This document shows positions 7,612-15,520 of a DNA stretch of 64,000 nucleotides, piece after piece; within the stretch, counting starts at the first letter, position 1; the number at the start of each line of letters is the position of its first letter. The DNA comes from Lacrimispora amygdalina (GTDB lineage: Bacteria > Bacillota > Clostridia > Lachnospirales > Lachnospiraceae): the NCBI RefSeq assembly GCF_900205965.1, contig NZ_OAOF01000003.1:186001-250000 (forward strand), given 5' to 3'. The notes beneath the pieces are model-generated. The model saw nothing but the letters and a program-made list of their open reading frames with translations, was not told the origin of the DNA and searched no databases. The position numbers were made by a program, and so were the translations under genes.

Positions 7612-9928
7612 ACAGATAAAGCAAAACATTCAGTGGGGGCAGGCAGGAACATCTCCCCTGCATGTAAACGGACGTGATCACGTGATGGGACGTTCCCAGT
7701 TTATTGATGATATACCAAAACCCGGAAACCTGTTATATGTAACAGTCATGGTCAGCCCTGCCGCCTGCGGGCGGATCAAAAAGCTGGATATACAAAAAGC
7801 TGGTGAGATGCCTGGGGTGGCGGCTGTTCTGACTGCAGAGGATATACCAGGAGAGAACCAGATCGGCGGAATTATTAAGGATGAGGTCTGTCTTGCCCAG
7901 GGTCATGTGCAGTTTGCTGGAGAGCCTGTAGCTGTCATTGCTGCTGACAGCAGGCAGGAAGCAGAGGCAGCAATGAAACAGATCATACTGGAGGTAGAGG
8001 AAGAAACGCCTGTGCTTACAGTAAGAGAAGCAATCCGGAGAGAACAGTATGTAGGTCCGGTGAGAAAAATTGAACGGGGAGACGTGGAAGAAGTGTTTGA
8101 TAATTGTCCCTGTTATCTGGAAGGCGTGATCAGAAATGAAGGCCAGGAGCATTTTTATCTGGAAACCCAGAGTGCCCTGGCTGTGCCGGAAGACAATGGC
8201 GGCATCACCCTGTATTCCTCGTCCCAAAATCCCAACGAGATTCAGAAGATGGTTTCAGGTGTCCTTGGCATGCCTCAGAATATGGTTACTGTGGACATTA
8301 AAAGACTGGGTGGAGGATTTGGAGGAAAGGAATCCCAAGCCACTTCCTGGGCCTGCCTTGCAGCTCTTGCCGCATATCAGACCGGCCGTCCTGCCCTGGT
8401 CCGTCTGACCAGAGACGAAGATATGCTTTCCACCGGAAAGCGCCATGCATTTGAAAGCGATTACCGGGTGGGATTTGATAAAGAGGGAAAGATTCTTGCT
8501 TATTCCGTAGAACTTAATTCCAACTGCGGGGCTGTTGCAGATGTGAGTACCTCTGTTTTGGAACGCGCGATGCTCCATGCAGAAAACAGCTATAACATTG
8601 ATAATATAAGAATCATTGGCAGACCCTGCAAAACCAATCTGCATCCCGCCACCGCATTTCGTGGCTTTGGCGGTCCGCAGGGGATTTTCGCAATTGAAAG
8701 CGTGATTGAGAGAATTGCATTTACGCTGGGACTGGATCCTTATGATGTGAGAATGAAGAACATGTACCGGAAAGGGGATATAGCTCCTTACGGGCAGGAA
8801 ATCCACCATGGGGAGGACATCGGAAGAATATTTGAAAAGCTGAGAGCAGACAGCAGGTGGGATGAACGAAGAGAAGAAATTGCTGTATTCAATCAAAGCA
8901 GCCGTTATGTGAAAAAGGGAATTGGAATCACTCCCGTGAAGTTTGGTATTTCTTTTACAGCCGCTCATTTAAACCAGGGAAGTGCACTGATTCACGTATA
9001 TACCGATGGATCCGTTTCCGTAACCCACGGAGCCATCGAGATGGGGCAGGAGGTAAATACGAAGATCGCTCAGATTGCGGCAACCACTCTGGGAGTTCCC
9101 ATTACTTCTATCAGAATTGAAAGCAACAACACAAAGCGTGTTGCGAATACATCGGCTACTGCGGCGTCTTCCGGATGTGATCTAAATGGTCATGCGGTTG
9201 AGAATGCTGCACTTAAGATACTGGGAAGGCTGAAGGAACTGGTGCAAAAACTGTATCTGGTAGAAGAGGTGGTATTTGAAAACGGTTTTGTTTATCCGGT
9301 ACATGAGGGAGAGACAGAATATGAAAATCCTCTTATTACATTTAAAGAGCTGGTTCAAAAGGCGTATTTTGAGAGAATTGATTTGTGTGATCATGGATAC
9401 TACGCAACTCCCGGAATCTATTTTGACAGAGAAAAGGGGGAAGGGCATCCGTTTTTATATTATGTGTTCGGAGCTGCAGTTGCTGAGGTGACAGTGGATT
9501 TGCTTACAGGCCGGACCACTCTTGACTCAGCCCATATCCTTCACGACTGCGCAAGCAGCATCAACCCTATGGTGGATATCGGGCAGATTCAGGGAGCGTT
9601 TATCCAGGGTGTGGGCTGGGTGACAACGGAAGAACTGGTGTATCAGGAAAAAGGAAGGCTGATCAGCGGTTCACCGGCTACCTACAAGATACCAACCATT
9701 GGTGATATTCCCGAGGAATTTCATATTGAACTGATGGAAGGCTGTATGAATGAACTGGGGATCAAGCGGTCTAAGGCGATTGGAGAACCCCCCTTTATCT
9801 ATGGAGAAGCTGTGTTTTTTGCAATCACACATGCTCTTAGCTCGCTGGGAGCCTATCCGGAAGAGTTAAGCATACCGGCAACTCCGGAGAAAATCTGGAA
9901 GGAGATAAAAAAGAACAGAAAGCAGTGA
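7601..9928 (+). CDS. Xanthine dehydrogenase, molybdopterin-binding catalytic subunit
   Basis: A 775-residue subunit of the xanthine oxidase family. It oxidises xanthine or a related purine to the hydroxylated product at a Mo-pterin centre. Family motifs visible are GGGFGGKE (cofactor contact), FRGFGGPQ with the substrate-region arginine, GAIEMGQEVNTK, and GEPPFIYGEA near the end, carrying the catalytic glutamate. The ATG at 7601 is preferred over 7595 because it lies 9 nt from AGGAGG. The overlap with the upstream gene indicates one operon under the riboswitch. A converging terminator follows directly. Confidence 0.9.
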   Translation: MKNEQIKQNIQWGQAGTSPLHVNGRDHVMGRSQFIDDIPKPGNLLYVTVMVSPAACGRIKKLDIQKAGEMPGVAAVLTAEDIPGENQIGGIIKDEVCLAQGHVQFAGEPVAVIAADSRQEAEAAMKQIILEVEEETPVLTVREAIRREQYVGPVRKIERGDVEEVFDNCPCYLEGVIRNEGQEHFYLETQSALAVPEDNGGITLYSSSQNPNEIQKMVSGVLGMPQNMVTVDIKRLGGGFGGKESQATSWACLAALAAYQTGRPALVRLTRDEDMLSTGKRHAFESDYRVGFDKEGKILAYSVELNSNCGAVADVSTSVLERAMLHAENSYNIDNIRIIGRPCKTNLHPATAFRGFGGPQGIFAIESVIERIAFTLGLDPYDVRMKNMYRKGDIAPYGQEIHHGEDIGRIFEKLRADSRWDERREEIAVFNQSSRYVKKGIGITPVKFGISFTAAHLNQGSALIHVYTDGSVSVTHGAIEMGQEVNTKIAQIAATTLGVPITSIRIESNNTKRVANTSATAASSGCDLNGHAVENAALKILGRLKELVQKLYLVEEVVFENGFVYPVHEGETEYENPLITFKELVQKAYFERIDLCDHGYYATPGIYFDREKGEGHPFLYYVFGAAVAEVTVDLLTGRTTLDSAHILHDCASSINPMVDIGQIQGAFIQGVGWVTTEELVYQEKGRLISGSPATYKIPTIGDIPEEFHIELMEGCMNELGIKRSKAIGEPPFIYGEAVFFAITHALSSLGAYPEELSIPATPEKIWKEIKKNRKQ

Positions 9929-9942
9929 ATGGAATTATAGTT

Positions 9943-9987
9943 AGAGCAGGAAAAAAGCACCTTATTCGCTTTTTTCCTGCTCTTTTT
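9943..9987. terminator. Bidirectional terminator between xdh operon and hydrolase gene
   Basis: A 16-bp perfect stem (AGAGCAGGAAAAAAGC / GCTTTTTTCCTGCTCT) with a 9-nt loop is followed by TTTTT on the plus strand. The minus-strand hydrolase stop codon lies within it. Confidence 0.9.
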
Positions 9988-10738
9988 CCTGAATAAATTT
10001 CAGGATTGCATTTACCGCAATCTCCTGCTGGTCATCTTCCTGGATGAAAGCATCTCCATCCCCTTTCTGTTTACCGTAATTTCCAAAACCGGCATGATTC
10101 CCGCCCTCTATGGGAATCACATTTTTTGCACCTTCCAGTTTTTCCCTGCTTAAGATTCCGTCCCTGGTACCGTAAAGAACAAGTGCTTTTTTCTTGTCAA
10201 TCTCCCCAGAAGGATAGGCACCCAGAAGGATTAGTCCGCTGATGGAGTTCGGATGAGATGCCATATAACTGCTTGCCATAGCACCGCCCATGGAATGACC
10301 GCCAATATACCAGTTGTTGATCTCCGGCATATCCTGAATGATTCCGTCTGCTGCAGAAGAGTCCAGTACAGCAAGGTGAAAAGGCATTTTTACCAGAATG
10401 CAGGTAATCCCCTGCTCTGCAATTTGGGATAGAAGAGGATAGTAAGCTTCCGCTTCGACTTTTGCTCCCGGATAAAATATCAGGGCGGTATCTGTCTGGG
10501 TTCTGGCAGGTATAATGATAGAATGTTGTCCTTCTTTAGCCAAGCCGCTTTTTATATCTTTATTTAGTGCGATTACAACGGTATCATCCGCTTTATAGTA
10601 GATGGAGGTATATAGAAAAAACGCTGAGATCAGGAGGATTAACACAGTAAGTAACGCTGCTGCTGTTATTTTTAATAACTTTTTAATAGAAATCAATCCT
10701 TTCATATAGATCTTAGATACATGATAGGTATTATACAC
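9962..10738 (-). CDS. Membrane-anchored alpha/beta hydrolase
   Basis: A 258-residue protein with an N-terminal membrane anchor (about residues 18-45) and an outward-facing alpha/beta hydrolase fold. The nucleophile elbow is GGHSMGGAMAS; the acid is probably the Asp of YGTRDG and the histidine that of GGNHAGFG. Related proteins are esterases or dienelactone-hydrolase-like enzymes of unknown substrate. The ATG at 10738 is used because AAAGAGGTG lies just upstream; an internal ATG (about residue 12) would still keep the anchor. The C-terminal codons overlap the bidirectional terminator. No operon partner. Confidence 0.8.
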   Translation of the reverse strand: MYNTYHVSKIYMKGLISIKKLLKITAAALLTVLILLISAFFLYTSIYYKADDTVVIALNKDIKSGLAKEGQHSIIIPARTQTDTALIFYPGAKVEAEAYYPLLSQIAEQGITCILVKMPFHLAVLDSSAADGIIQDMPEINNWYIGGHSMGGAMASSYMASHPNSISGLILLGAYPSGEIDKKKALVLYGTRDGILSREKLEGAKNVIPIEGGNHAGFGNYGKQKGDGDAFIQEDDQQEIAVNAILKFIQEKEQEKSE

Positions 10739-10818
10739 CTCTTTTAGGGTATTTGAAACAGATTTTCTTGAGCAGACAGGAAAAATAGTTTATATTTATC
10801 CAGTCAGGAGGTGATTTT

Positions 10819-11445
10819 TTGAAGTTAATGCTGCTGCTGCATAAAAATGAGTTACAGGAGACAGAGATTGAAATAAGATATCCGGATATGACACAAAGAA
10901 TTGAAAAAATGATTCAGCACATCAGGCAGTTTGATATCATGCTGGAGGGGTATCGGGAGGATAAAGTCTATCAGATTCCATTGGAGCAGATCTGTTATAT
11001 AGAAACAATCGACAGAAAAACATTTTTCTATTCAAACAAAAATGTATATGAGACCAGAAAGACCATTCAGACAATAGAAACAGAACTGGATGGGACAACG
11101 ATTGTCCGTATTTCCAAATCACTATTATTAAATATTACTGCCATCAATAATGTAAAACCCTATCCAAATCACAGAATTATGGTAGAACTAATAAATGGTG
11201 AGCATCTGATTGTCTCAAGAAAATACATAGCAGATTTAAAAGAAAAGATAAGGAGCATATGCAGCCTGATTGGTACAGCGCTTGGGCTCAGGGGGCTGAT
11301 TGCACTGGTTCTGGTAGTCGGTTATTCTATGGCCTGTTATTATGCCAGAATTGTTGTTGAAGAAGAGGCATTAAGAAAGCATTTTGGTAACGAATTTACG
11401 GAGTATGAGAAGCGTACATATAGGTTACTACCATTTATATGGTAG
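10819..11445 (+). CDS. LytTR regulator fused in frame to the tail of an isoprenylcysteine methyltransferase-like protein
   Basis: Residues about 45-148 are a LytTR DNA-binding domain (YQIPLEQICYIETIDRKTFF, VRISKSLLLNITAI). Small stand-alone LytTR proteins normally stop near residue 150. Here the frame continues into a hydrophobic helix and RIVVEEEALRKHFGNEFTEY then RTYRLLPFIW, the C-terminal signature of ICMT/PEMT-like membrane methyltransferases. The SAM- and substrate-binding front of that enzyme is missing. This looks like a deletion fusing two genes. The start is TTG at 10819, after AGGAGGTGA. Whether the hybrid works is unknown; a membrane-tethered LytTR is conceivable. Confidence 0.8.
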   Translation: MKLMLLLHKNELQETEIEIRYPDMTQRIEKMIQHIRQFDIMLEGYREDKVYQIPLEQICYIETIDRKTFFYSNKNVYETRKTIQTIETELDGTTIVRISKSLLLNITAINNVKPYPNHRIMVELINGEHLIVSRKYIADLKEKIRSICSLIGTALGLRGLIALVLVVGYSMACYYARIVVEEEALRKHFGNEFTEYEKRTYRLLPFIW

Positions 11446-12363
11446 TCATGAAAGCCGTTTTATCTGGGTTTCCAAATATTGGATTAATTCTGGTTTTAGC
11501 CGTTCCGGCTTCAGGCTTATAATGCCCTCAGAATATCTAGATAAGTACCGGAGAATAAAGGGAAGCTCACCATCATCATAGGTTCCTTTTAAATAAAAGG
11601 AATGATTTTCTTGTATCAGCTGTATTGTAGGGTAATTCTCTTTATAATACACATCAGCAAAGTGAGGAAGGATTTCAGCGTAAAACTGGTTCTTACGTTG
11701 GGAAAAATCGGGAAGATGGCTTATGATCTGTTCCCTGGTAAGCGGCTGATAACAGTCTGTCTGTTTGAGAAATGTAATTTTATCACATCTGAAAACCTTG
11801 TACGTTTCTGTGCTGCGGTCAATTCCACAGCCATACCACTGATTAAAACTGGTGGATACCTGATAGAACTGAATTTGGTAATCTTTCTCTTTGTAGCGGA
11901 TTAGTACCACATAATTATCCAGAATGCTGTAAATGATTTCCTTCAGATAGGCGCTTTTATAAGGGTGGTCCTCGTTTTCAAAAGTAATGATGTCTTCCAG
12001 TTTTTCAAATTCTTTTCTGGACCACGCAGATACATTGTCAAGGAATTTCTGCCGGATATGAGAAAACTCCACAGAGAATGGGAGCGTCTGGTAGCCCTTC
12101 ATGGTCATGAGGGACAGATACAGCACAAATAATTCTTCCTGGGTAAAACGGATGGCAGGTAAGACCTTATTGTTTAGCAAAACATATCTTCCGTACCTTC
12201 CTGGCTCACTGTATAAAGCCAGCCCCATATCTTCTAAGGAGGCAATGTCCCTGAGAGCGGTACTTTTTGAAATTCCATATTCTTTCATCAGGTCTGATAT
12301 GTGAAATTGCTGTTTATCTGATAAAAAACGCAGTATACAGTTAAGACGTTCACTTTTTTTCAT
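11446..12363 (-). CDS. HTH/WYL-domain transcriptional regulator
   Basis: A 305-residue regulator: an N-terminal HTH_11/DeoR-type winged helix (residues 1-60, QFHISDLMKEYGISKSTALRD) and a C-terminal WYL ligand-sensing domain (about 135-225). The ATG at 12363 is chosen because GGAGGG precedes it at good distance; the in-frame ATG at 12375 lacks one. It is divergent from the alpha/beta hydrolase gene at 12448 and probably controls it. The 84-bp gap contains TATCAG (12379) and CTGATA (12423), a spaced dyad that could be an operator. Its stop directly abuts the LytTR fusion gene, with no terminator between. Confidence 0.8.
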   Translation of the reverse strand: MKKSERLNCILRFLSDKQQFHISDLMKEYGISKSTALRDIASLEDMGLALYSEPGRYGRYVLLNNKVLPAIRFTQEELFVLYLSLMTMKGYQTLPFSVEFSHIRQKFLDNVSAWSRKEFEKLEDIITFENEDHPYKSAYLKEIIYSILDNYVVLIRYKEKDYQIQFYQVSTSFNQWYGCGIDRSTETYKVFRCDKITFLKQTDCYQPLTREQIISHLPDFSQRKNQFYAEILPHFADVYYKENYPTIQLIQENHSFYLKGTYDDGELPFILRYLSRYSEGIISLKPERLKPELIQYLETQIKRLS

Positions 12364-12447
12364 TTTTCCCTCCAATGGTATCAGAAAATGACACCTATAT
12401 ATGAGACAATACTATCACAGATCTGATAAACAGTACAGGAGGAAACT

Positions 12448-13224
12448 ATGATTAGAAAATATTTGATATGCGGACAGTTAAAACTGTCATATCTTGATAA
12501 TGAGCAGATTGGAAGACCTGTTATAATCTGCCTTCACGGACTTTTTGGAAATGCCAGATACTATGCAAATATTCTGGAACTAAAGGAGTACCATGTATAT
12601 AGCCTGGATCAAAGGGGACATGGCTTTAGCAGCCATGCCGGATCAGGAGAGTACACGATTTCCCATTTTTTAAATGACTTTTATTCTTTTATGGATGAAG
12701 TGGTGAAAGGCAGCAGCGTAACAGTCGTAGGTCATTCCTTGGGAGGAATCATAGCTTATTACGCAGCAGCCAGACGCCCGGAAATTACGAAATTGATTCT
12801 GGAAGATATAGGAGCAGTGGAACAGGATGATTGTTCCTTTGCAAGTAATATTGTCAACCGGGCGATGTCTTTAAAAGCCTTAGGAGACAGCCTGAAGGCA
12901 TTCCATATCAAGGATCCCTCCTATTTTGTGGAAAGTGCTTTTGAAGATGAGAATGGCTGGGGATTCCGGTTTGATCGGGAACATATACCGGAAGCCCAGA
13001 GTCATTTAAATGGGAACCATTGGGAGACTTTCCTGGCAAGCAGCTGCCCAATGATACTTGTTCATGGAAGAAAGTCATGGGTGGTTTCCGATGATCATAT
13101 TCTTGAAATGGAACAGAAAAGAACAAATACCAGAGCAGTCTTTATTGAAAAAGCTTCCCATGGGGTTAATCTTGAGAAGCCAAATGAATTTTTATTTCAT
13201 ATTATGAGTTTTATAAAAGAGTAA
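12448..13224 (+). CDS. Alpha/beta hydrolase
   Basis: A 258-residue soluble alpha/beta hydrolase. The oxyanion segment is HGLFGNARYY, the nucleophile elbow VVGHSLGG, and the catalytic histidine probably that of KASHGVN near the end. There is no signal peptide. Similar proteins include esterases and MhpC/BioH-like enzymes; the substrate cannot be told. AGGAGG lies 6 nt before the ATG. It is divergently arranged with a WYL regulator and ends in a strong terminator, so it is a single-gene unit. Confidence 0.82.
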   Translation: MIRKYLICGQLKLSYLDNEQIGRPVIICLHGLFGNARYYANILELKEYHVYSLDQRGHGFSSHAGSGEYTISHFLNDFYSFMDEVVKGSSVTVVGHSLGGIIAYYAAARRPEITKLILEDIGAVEQDDCSFASNIVNRAMSLKALGDSLKAFHIKDPSYFVESAFEDENGWGFRFDREHIPEAQSHLNGNHWETFLASSCPMILVHGRKSWVVSDDHILEMEQKRTNTRAVFIEKASHGVNLEKPNEFLFHIMSFIKE

Positions 13225-13242
13225 ACAAAAGAATATTAAATG

Positions 13243-13272
13243 CGCACCATCTCACGTGGATGGTGCGTTTTT
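13243..13272 (+). terminator. Rho-independent terminator after the hydrolase gene
   Basis: CGCACCATC / GATGGTGCG with a 7-nt loop, followed by five T. Confidence 0.9.
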
Positions 13273-13360
13273 GGCATTGATTTCTTTACTTCCTGCCGGG
13301 AGGACATTGACATTTGTCTGCTGATTCTCTAAAATAACAAGCGGGAAAGGAGTTTTATAG

Positions 13361-14566
13361 ATGAATAATGTATTGCTGAGCGTATTACTGATCGTATCTT
13401 CTGCACTGATCGGTAATTTTGTTATTTATGGTCTGGCCAGAAAAAAAACTCCGGGTGTTTACTATTTTTGCCTTTTAATGACTGCTATGATTTTTCATTC
13501 CGTAGGATATGCATTTGAACTTCTGTCGGATACTGTGAATGCCATGTATTTCTGGATTAAGATTGAGTATATCGGAGCGGCATTTTATCCATTTCTTATT
13601 ATGATGTTTACCAGGGAATATGCAGAAGAGAAAAGCTTTGCAAACAGATTTATGGTGACGCTTGTATTCCTGGTTGATGTCATCACGCTAGTGCTTGTAT
13701 ACACCAATAACCATCATTTCCTTTATTACTCTTCGATGGGTGTGGATCATTCGCCTGGATTTCCCGTAATGGCATCGCATAAGGGAGTCTGGTATCAGAT
13801 TCATATGTTGGTTCTCGGTTTTTCTATCTTATACAGTCTGGCAATTCTGATAATAAAATTGAAAAGTTCCAGTGGCAGTTACAGACGTAAGCTGGTACTT
13901 GTTCTGATTGGTGTAACTGCACCTGTAGTCACAATGTTAATTTATCTATTGGGTCCTGGACCTGTTTACCTGGATTTGACCCCGTTCTCTTATTTCATCA
14001 TGAGCATTTCCATCACTATAGGCCTTTTCAGATATGATATATTGGTTCTGAATCCAATCACGTATGAAATGATATTTCAAAGCATCAATGAAGCAGTTCT
14101 TGTAATTGACAGCAATGGATTGCTGATTGGATTTAATAATGTGTCAAAAGAGTTTTTTCCCTCACTTGTGAACTTGAAAATCGGACAGCCTTTTTCTCTT
14201 ATTGAAGAATTAAAAGATCATAATCTGGACCGTTCTGATCCGGTTCATGAGATTTGCGGAAGAAAATACAGCTTTAAGGCAATTGCAATGAAAGCCCACA
14301 GAGTCCATATTTATGTAGCAAGTGATATTACCGAATCGGAAAATGCAAAACAGCAGCTGGAGATTCTGGCTACTACAGATTCCCTGACCGGACTTTATAA
14401 CCGCAGATTTTTCATGGAACAGGTGAAGCGTTTTGGATTGTACGGTGTGTTTATGATTATGGATCTGGATCATTTTAAAAGAATCAATGATACTTTCGGC
14501 CACTTTGAGGGAGACCGGGTTTTAAGAGACTTGAAGGCTGCGGTAAGAAAAGGAGGAGACAGATGA
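13361..14566 (+). CDS. 7TM-PAS-GGDEF protein with the GGDEF active site deleted
   Basis: A 401-residue protein. Residues 1-225 hold about seven membrane helices of the histidine-kinase N-terminal 7TM type; 235-325 is PAS-like (LVIDSNGLLIGFNNVSKEFF). A GGDEF domain then begins normally (DSLTGLYNRRFF, DLDHFKRINDTFGHFEGD). It jumps from VLRDL straight to KAAVRKGGDR and stop, which resembles the extreme C-terminus of such domains. About 80 residues, including the GGDEF motif itself, are missing in frame. Cyclase activity is not expected; the sensor part may survive. The last codons contain the ribosome binding site of the next gene. Confidence 0.82.
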   Translation: MNNVLLSVLLIVSSALIGNFVIYGLARKKTPGVYYFCLLMTAMIFHSVGYAFELLSDTVNAMYFWIKIEYIGAAFYPFLIMMFTREYAEEKSFANRFMVTLVFLVDVITLVLVYTNNHHFLYYSSMGVDHSPGFPVMASHKGVWYQIHMLVLGFSILYSLAILIIKLKSSSGSYRRKLVLVLIGVTAPVVTMLIYLLGPGPVYLDLTPFSYFIMSISITIGLFRYDILVLNPITYEMIFQSINEAVLVIDSNGLLIGFNNVSKEFFPSLVNLKIGQPFSLIEELKDHNLDRSDPVHEICGRKYSFKAIAMKAHRVHIYVASDITESENAKQQLEILATTDSLTGLYNRRFFMEQVKRFGLYGVFMIMDLDHFKRINDTFGHFEGDRVLRDLKAAVRKGGDR

Positions 14567-15420
14567 AGATAGGGGTGTTTGCCGATATTCACAGTAATTA
14601 CCATGGGTTTCGAGCCTGTTATAATGAGGCGGTAAAGAGAGGGGTAAACCAGTTCCTGTTTCTGGGAGACTATGTCAGTGACTGTGCATATCCTGAAAAG
14701 ACAATGGAACTATTGTACCATATCAGAGACCGATATCCCTGCACCTTCATTCGGGGAAACAGGGAAGATTATCTGTTGAATCACCAGAAAGGGGCAGAAG
14801 ATGGATGGATTACACCTTCCTCTGCTACGGGAGGTCTTCTATATACCTACGAACATATGACAAAAGAGGATCTGGAATTTTTTGAAGGCATGAGAATATC
14901 AGGCAGAATGCAGATGAAAGGTTATCCTGAATTTCAATTTTGCCATGGAACCATGGATAATACAAAAGGTGTGTTTCATCTGGGTAGTGAAAGTGAAAAG
15001 GAAGTTCTTGAAAAACTGGATACAGATCTTATCATCTCTGGTCATACCCACAGGCAGGGGATATATAAATACAAAGGCAAAACCCATGTTAATGCAGGAT
15101 CAGTTGGTGTTCCCTGGGATTATAACGGAGACGCACAGTTTTGTATTCTTCACGGGGAGAATGGGCAGTGGATGGCAGAGCTGATTCAGCTGGATTACGA
15201 TAAAGCACTGGCAGTAAAAGAGTTGTATGACAGCCATTTGAATGAAAAGGCCAGGATCTGGACGAAGCTGGTTGAGAAAACTCTGCTTACAGGCAGGGAT
15301 TATTCAAGAGTCTGTCTGACAGCCGCATTGGAAAAGTGGGAGAGAAACGGTGGAAAAGGGTCATGGTACATACTTCCTGAACAGTACTGGGAAGAGGCAG
15401 CAGACGAAATGGGATTATGA
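14563..15420 (+). CDS. Calcineurin-like metallophosphoesterase
   Basis: A 285-residue cytoplasmic protein with the dimetal phosphoesterase motifs in order: FADIHSNY (D-x-H), FLGDYVSDC (GD), FIRGNREDY (GN-x-E/D) and ISGHTHRQG (GH-x-H). It belongs to the YfcE/MJ0936-like group of small phosphodiesterases; the substrate is unknown. AAGGAGGAG precedes the ATG, which overlaps the stop of the truncated GGDEF gene by 4 nt. That coupling suggests a possible link to nucleotide turnover, but the upstream cyclase domain is dead. Confidence 0.85.
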   Translation: MKIGVFADIHSNYHGFRACYNEAVKRGVNQFLFLGDYVSDCAYPEKTMELLYHIRDRYPCTFIRGNREDYLLNHQKGAEDGWITPSSATGGLLYTYEHMTKEDLEFFEGMRISGRMQMKGYPEFQFCHGTMDNTKGVFHLGSESEKEVLEKLDTDLIISGHTHRQGIYKYKGKTHVNAGSVGVPWDYNGDAQFCILHGENGQWMAELIQLDYDKALAVKELYDSHLNEKARIWTKLVEKTLLTGRDYSRVCLTAALEKWERNGGKGSWYILPEQYWEEAADEMGL

Positions 15421-15486
15421 TTATAGAATTATCAGTGAAGGAATTGATGCTATTTATCAATATCTGATTAGAAAAGACAGTATTTG

Positions 15487-15513
15487 AAAAAGGGCGCTCC
15501 GAGTGGAACGCCC
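15487..15513 (-). terminator. Terminator of the GH105 gene (minus strand)
   Basis: On the minus strand GGGCGTTCC / GGAGCGCCC (9 bp, one G-U pair) with an ACTC loop, followed by TTTTT. Confidence 0.88.
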
Positions 15514-15520
15514 CTATTGT

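Noticed and set aside
8255..8968. 237-codon minus-strand frame inside the xanthine dehydrogenase gene
   Set aside because: It lies fully within a conserved catalytic subunit on the other strand and has no protein-like motif.
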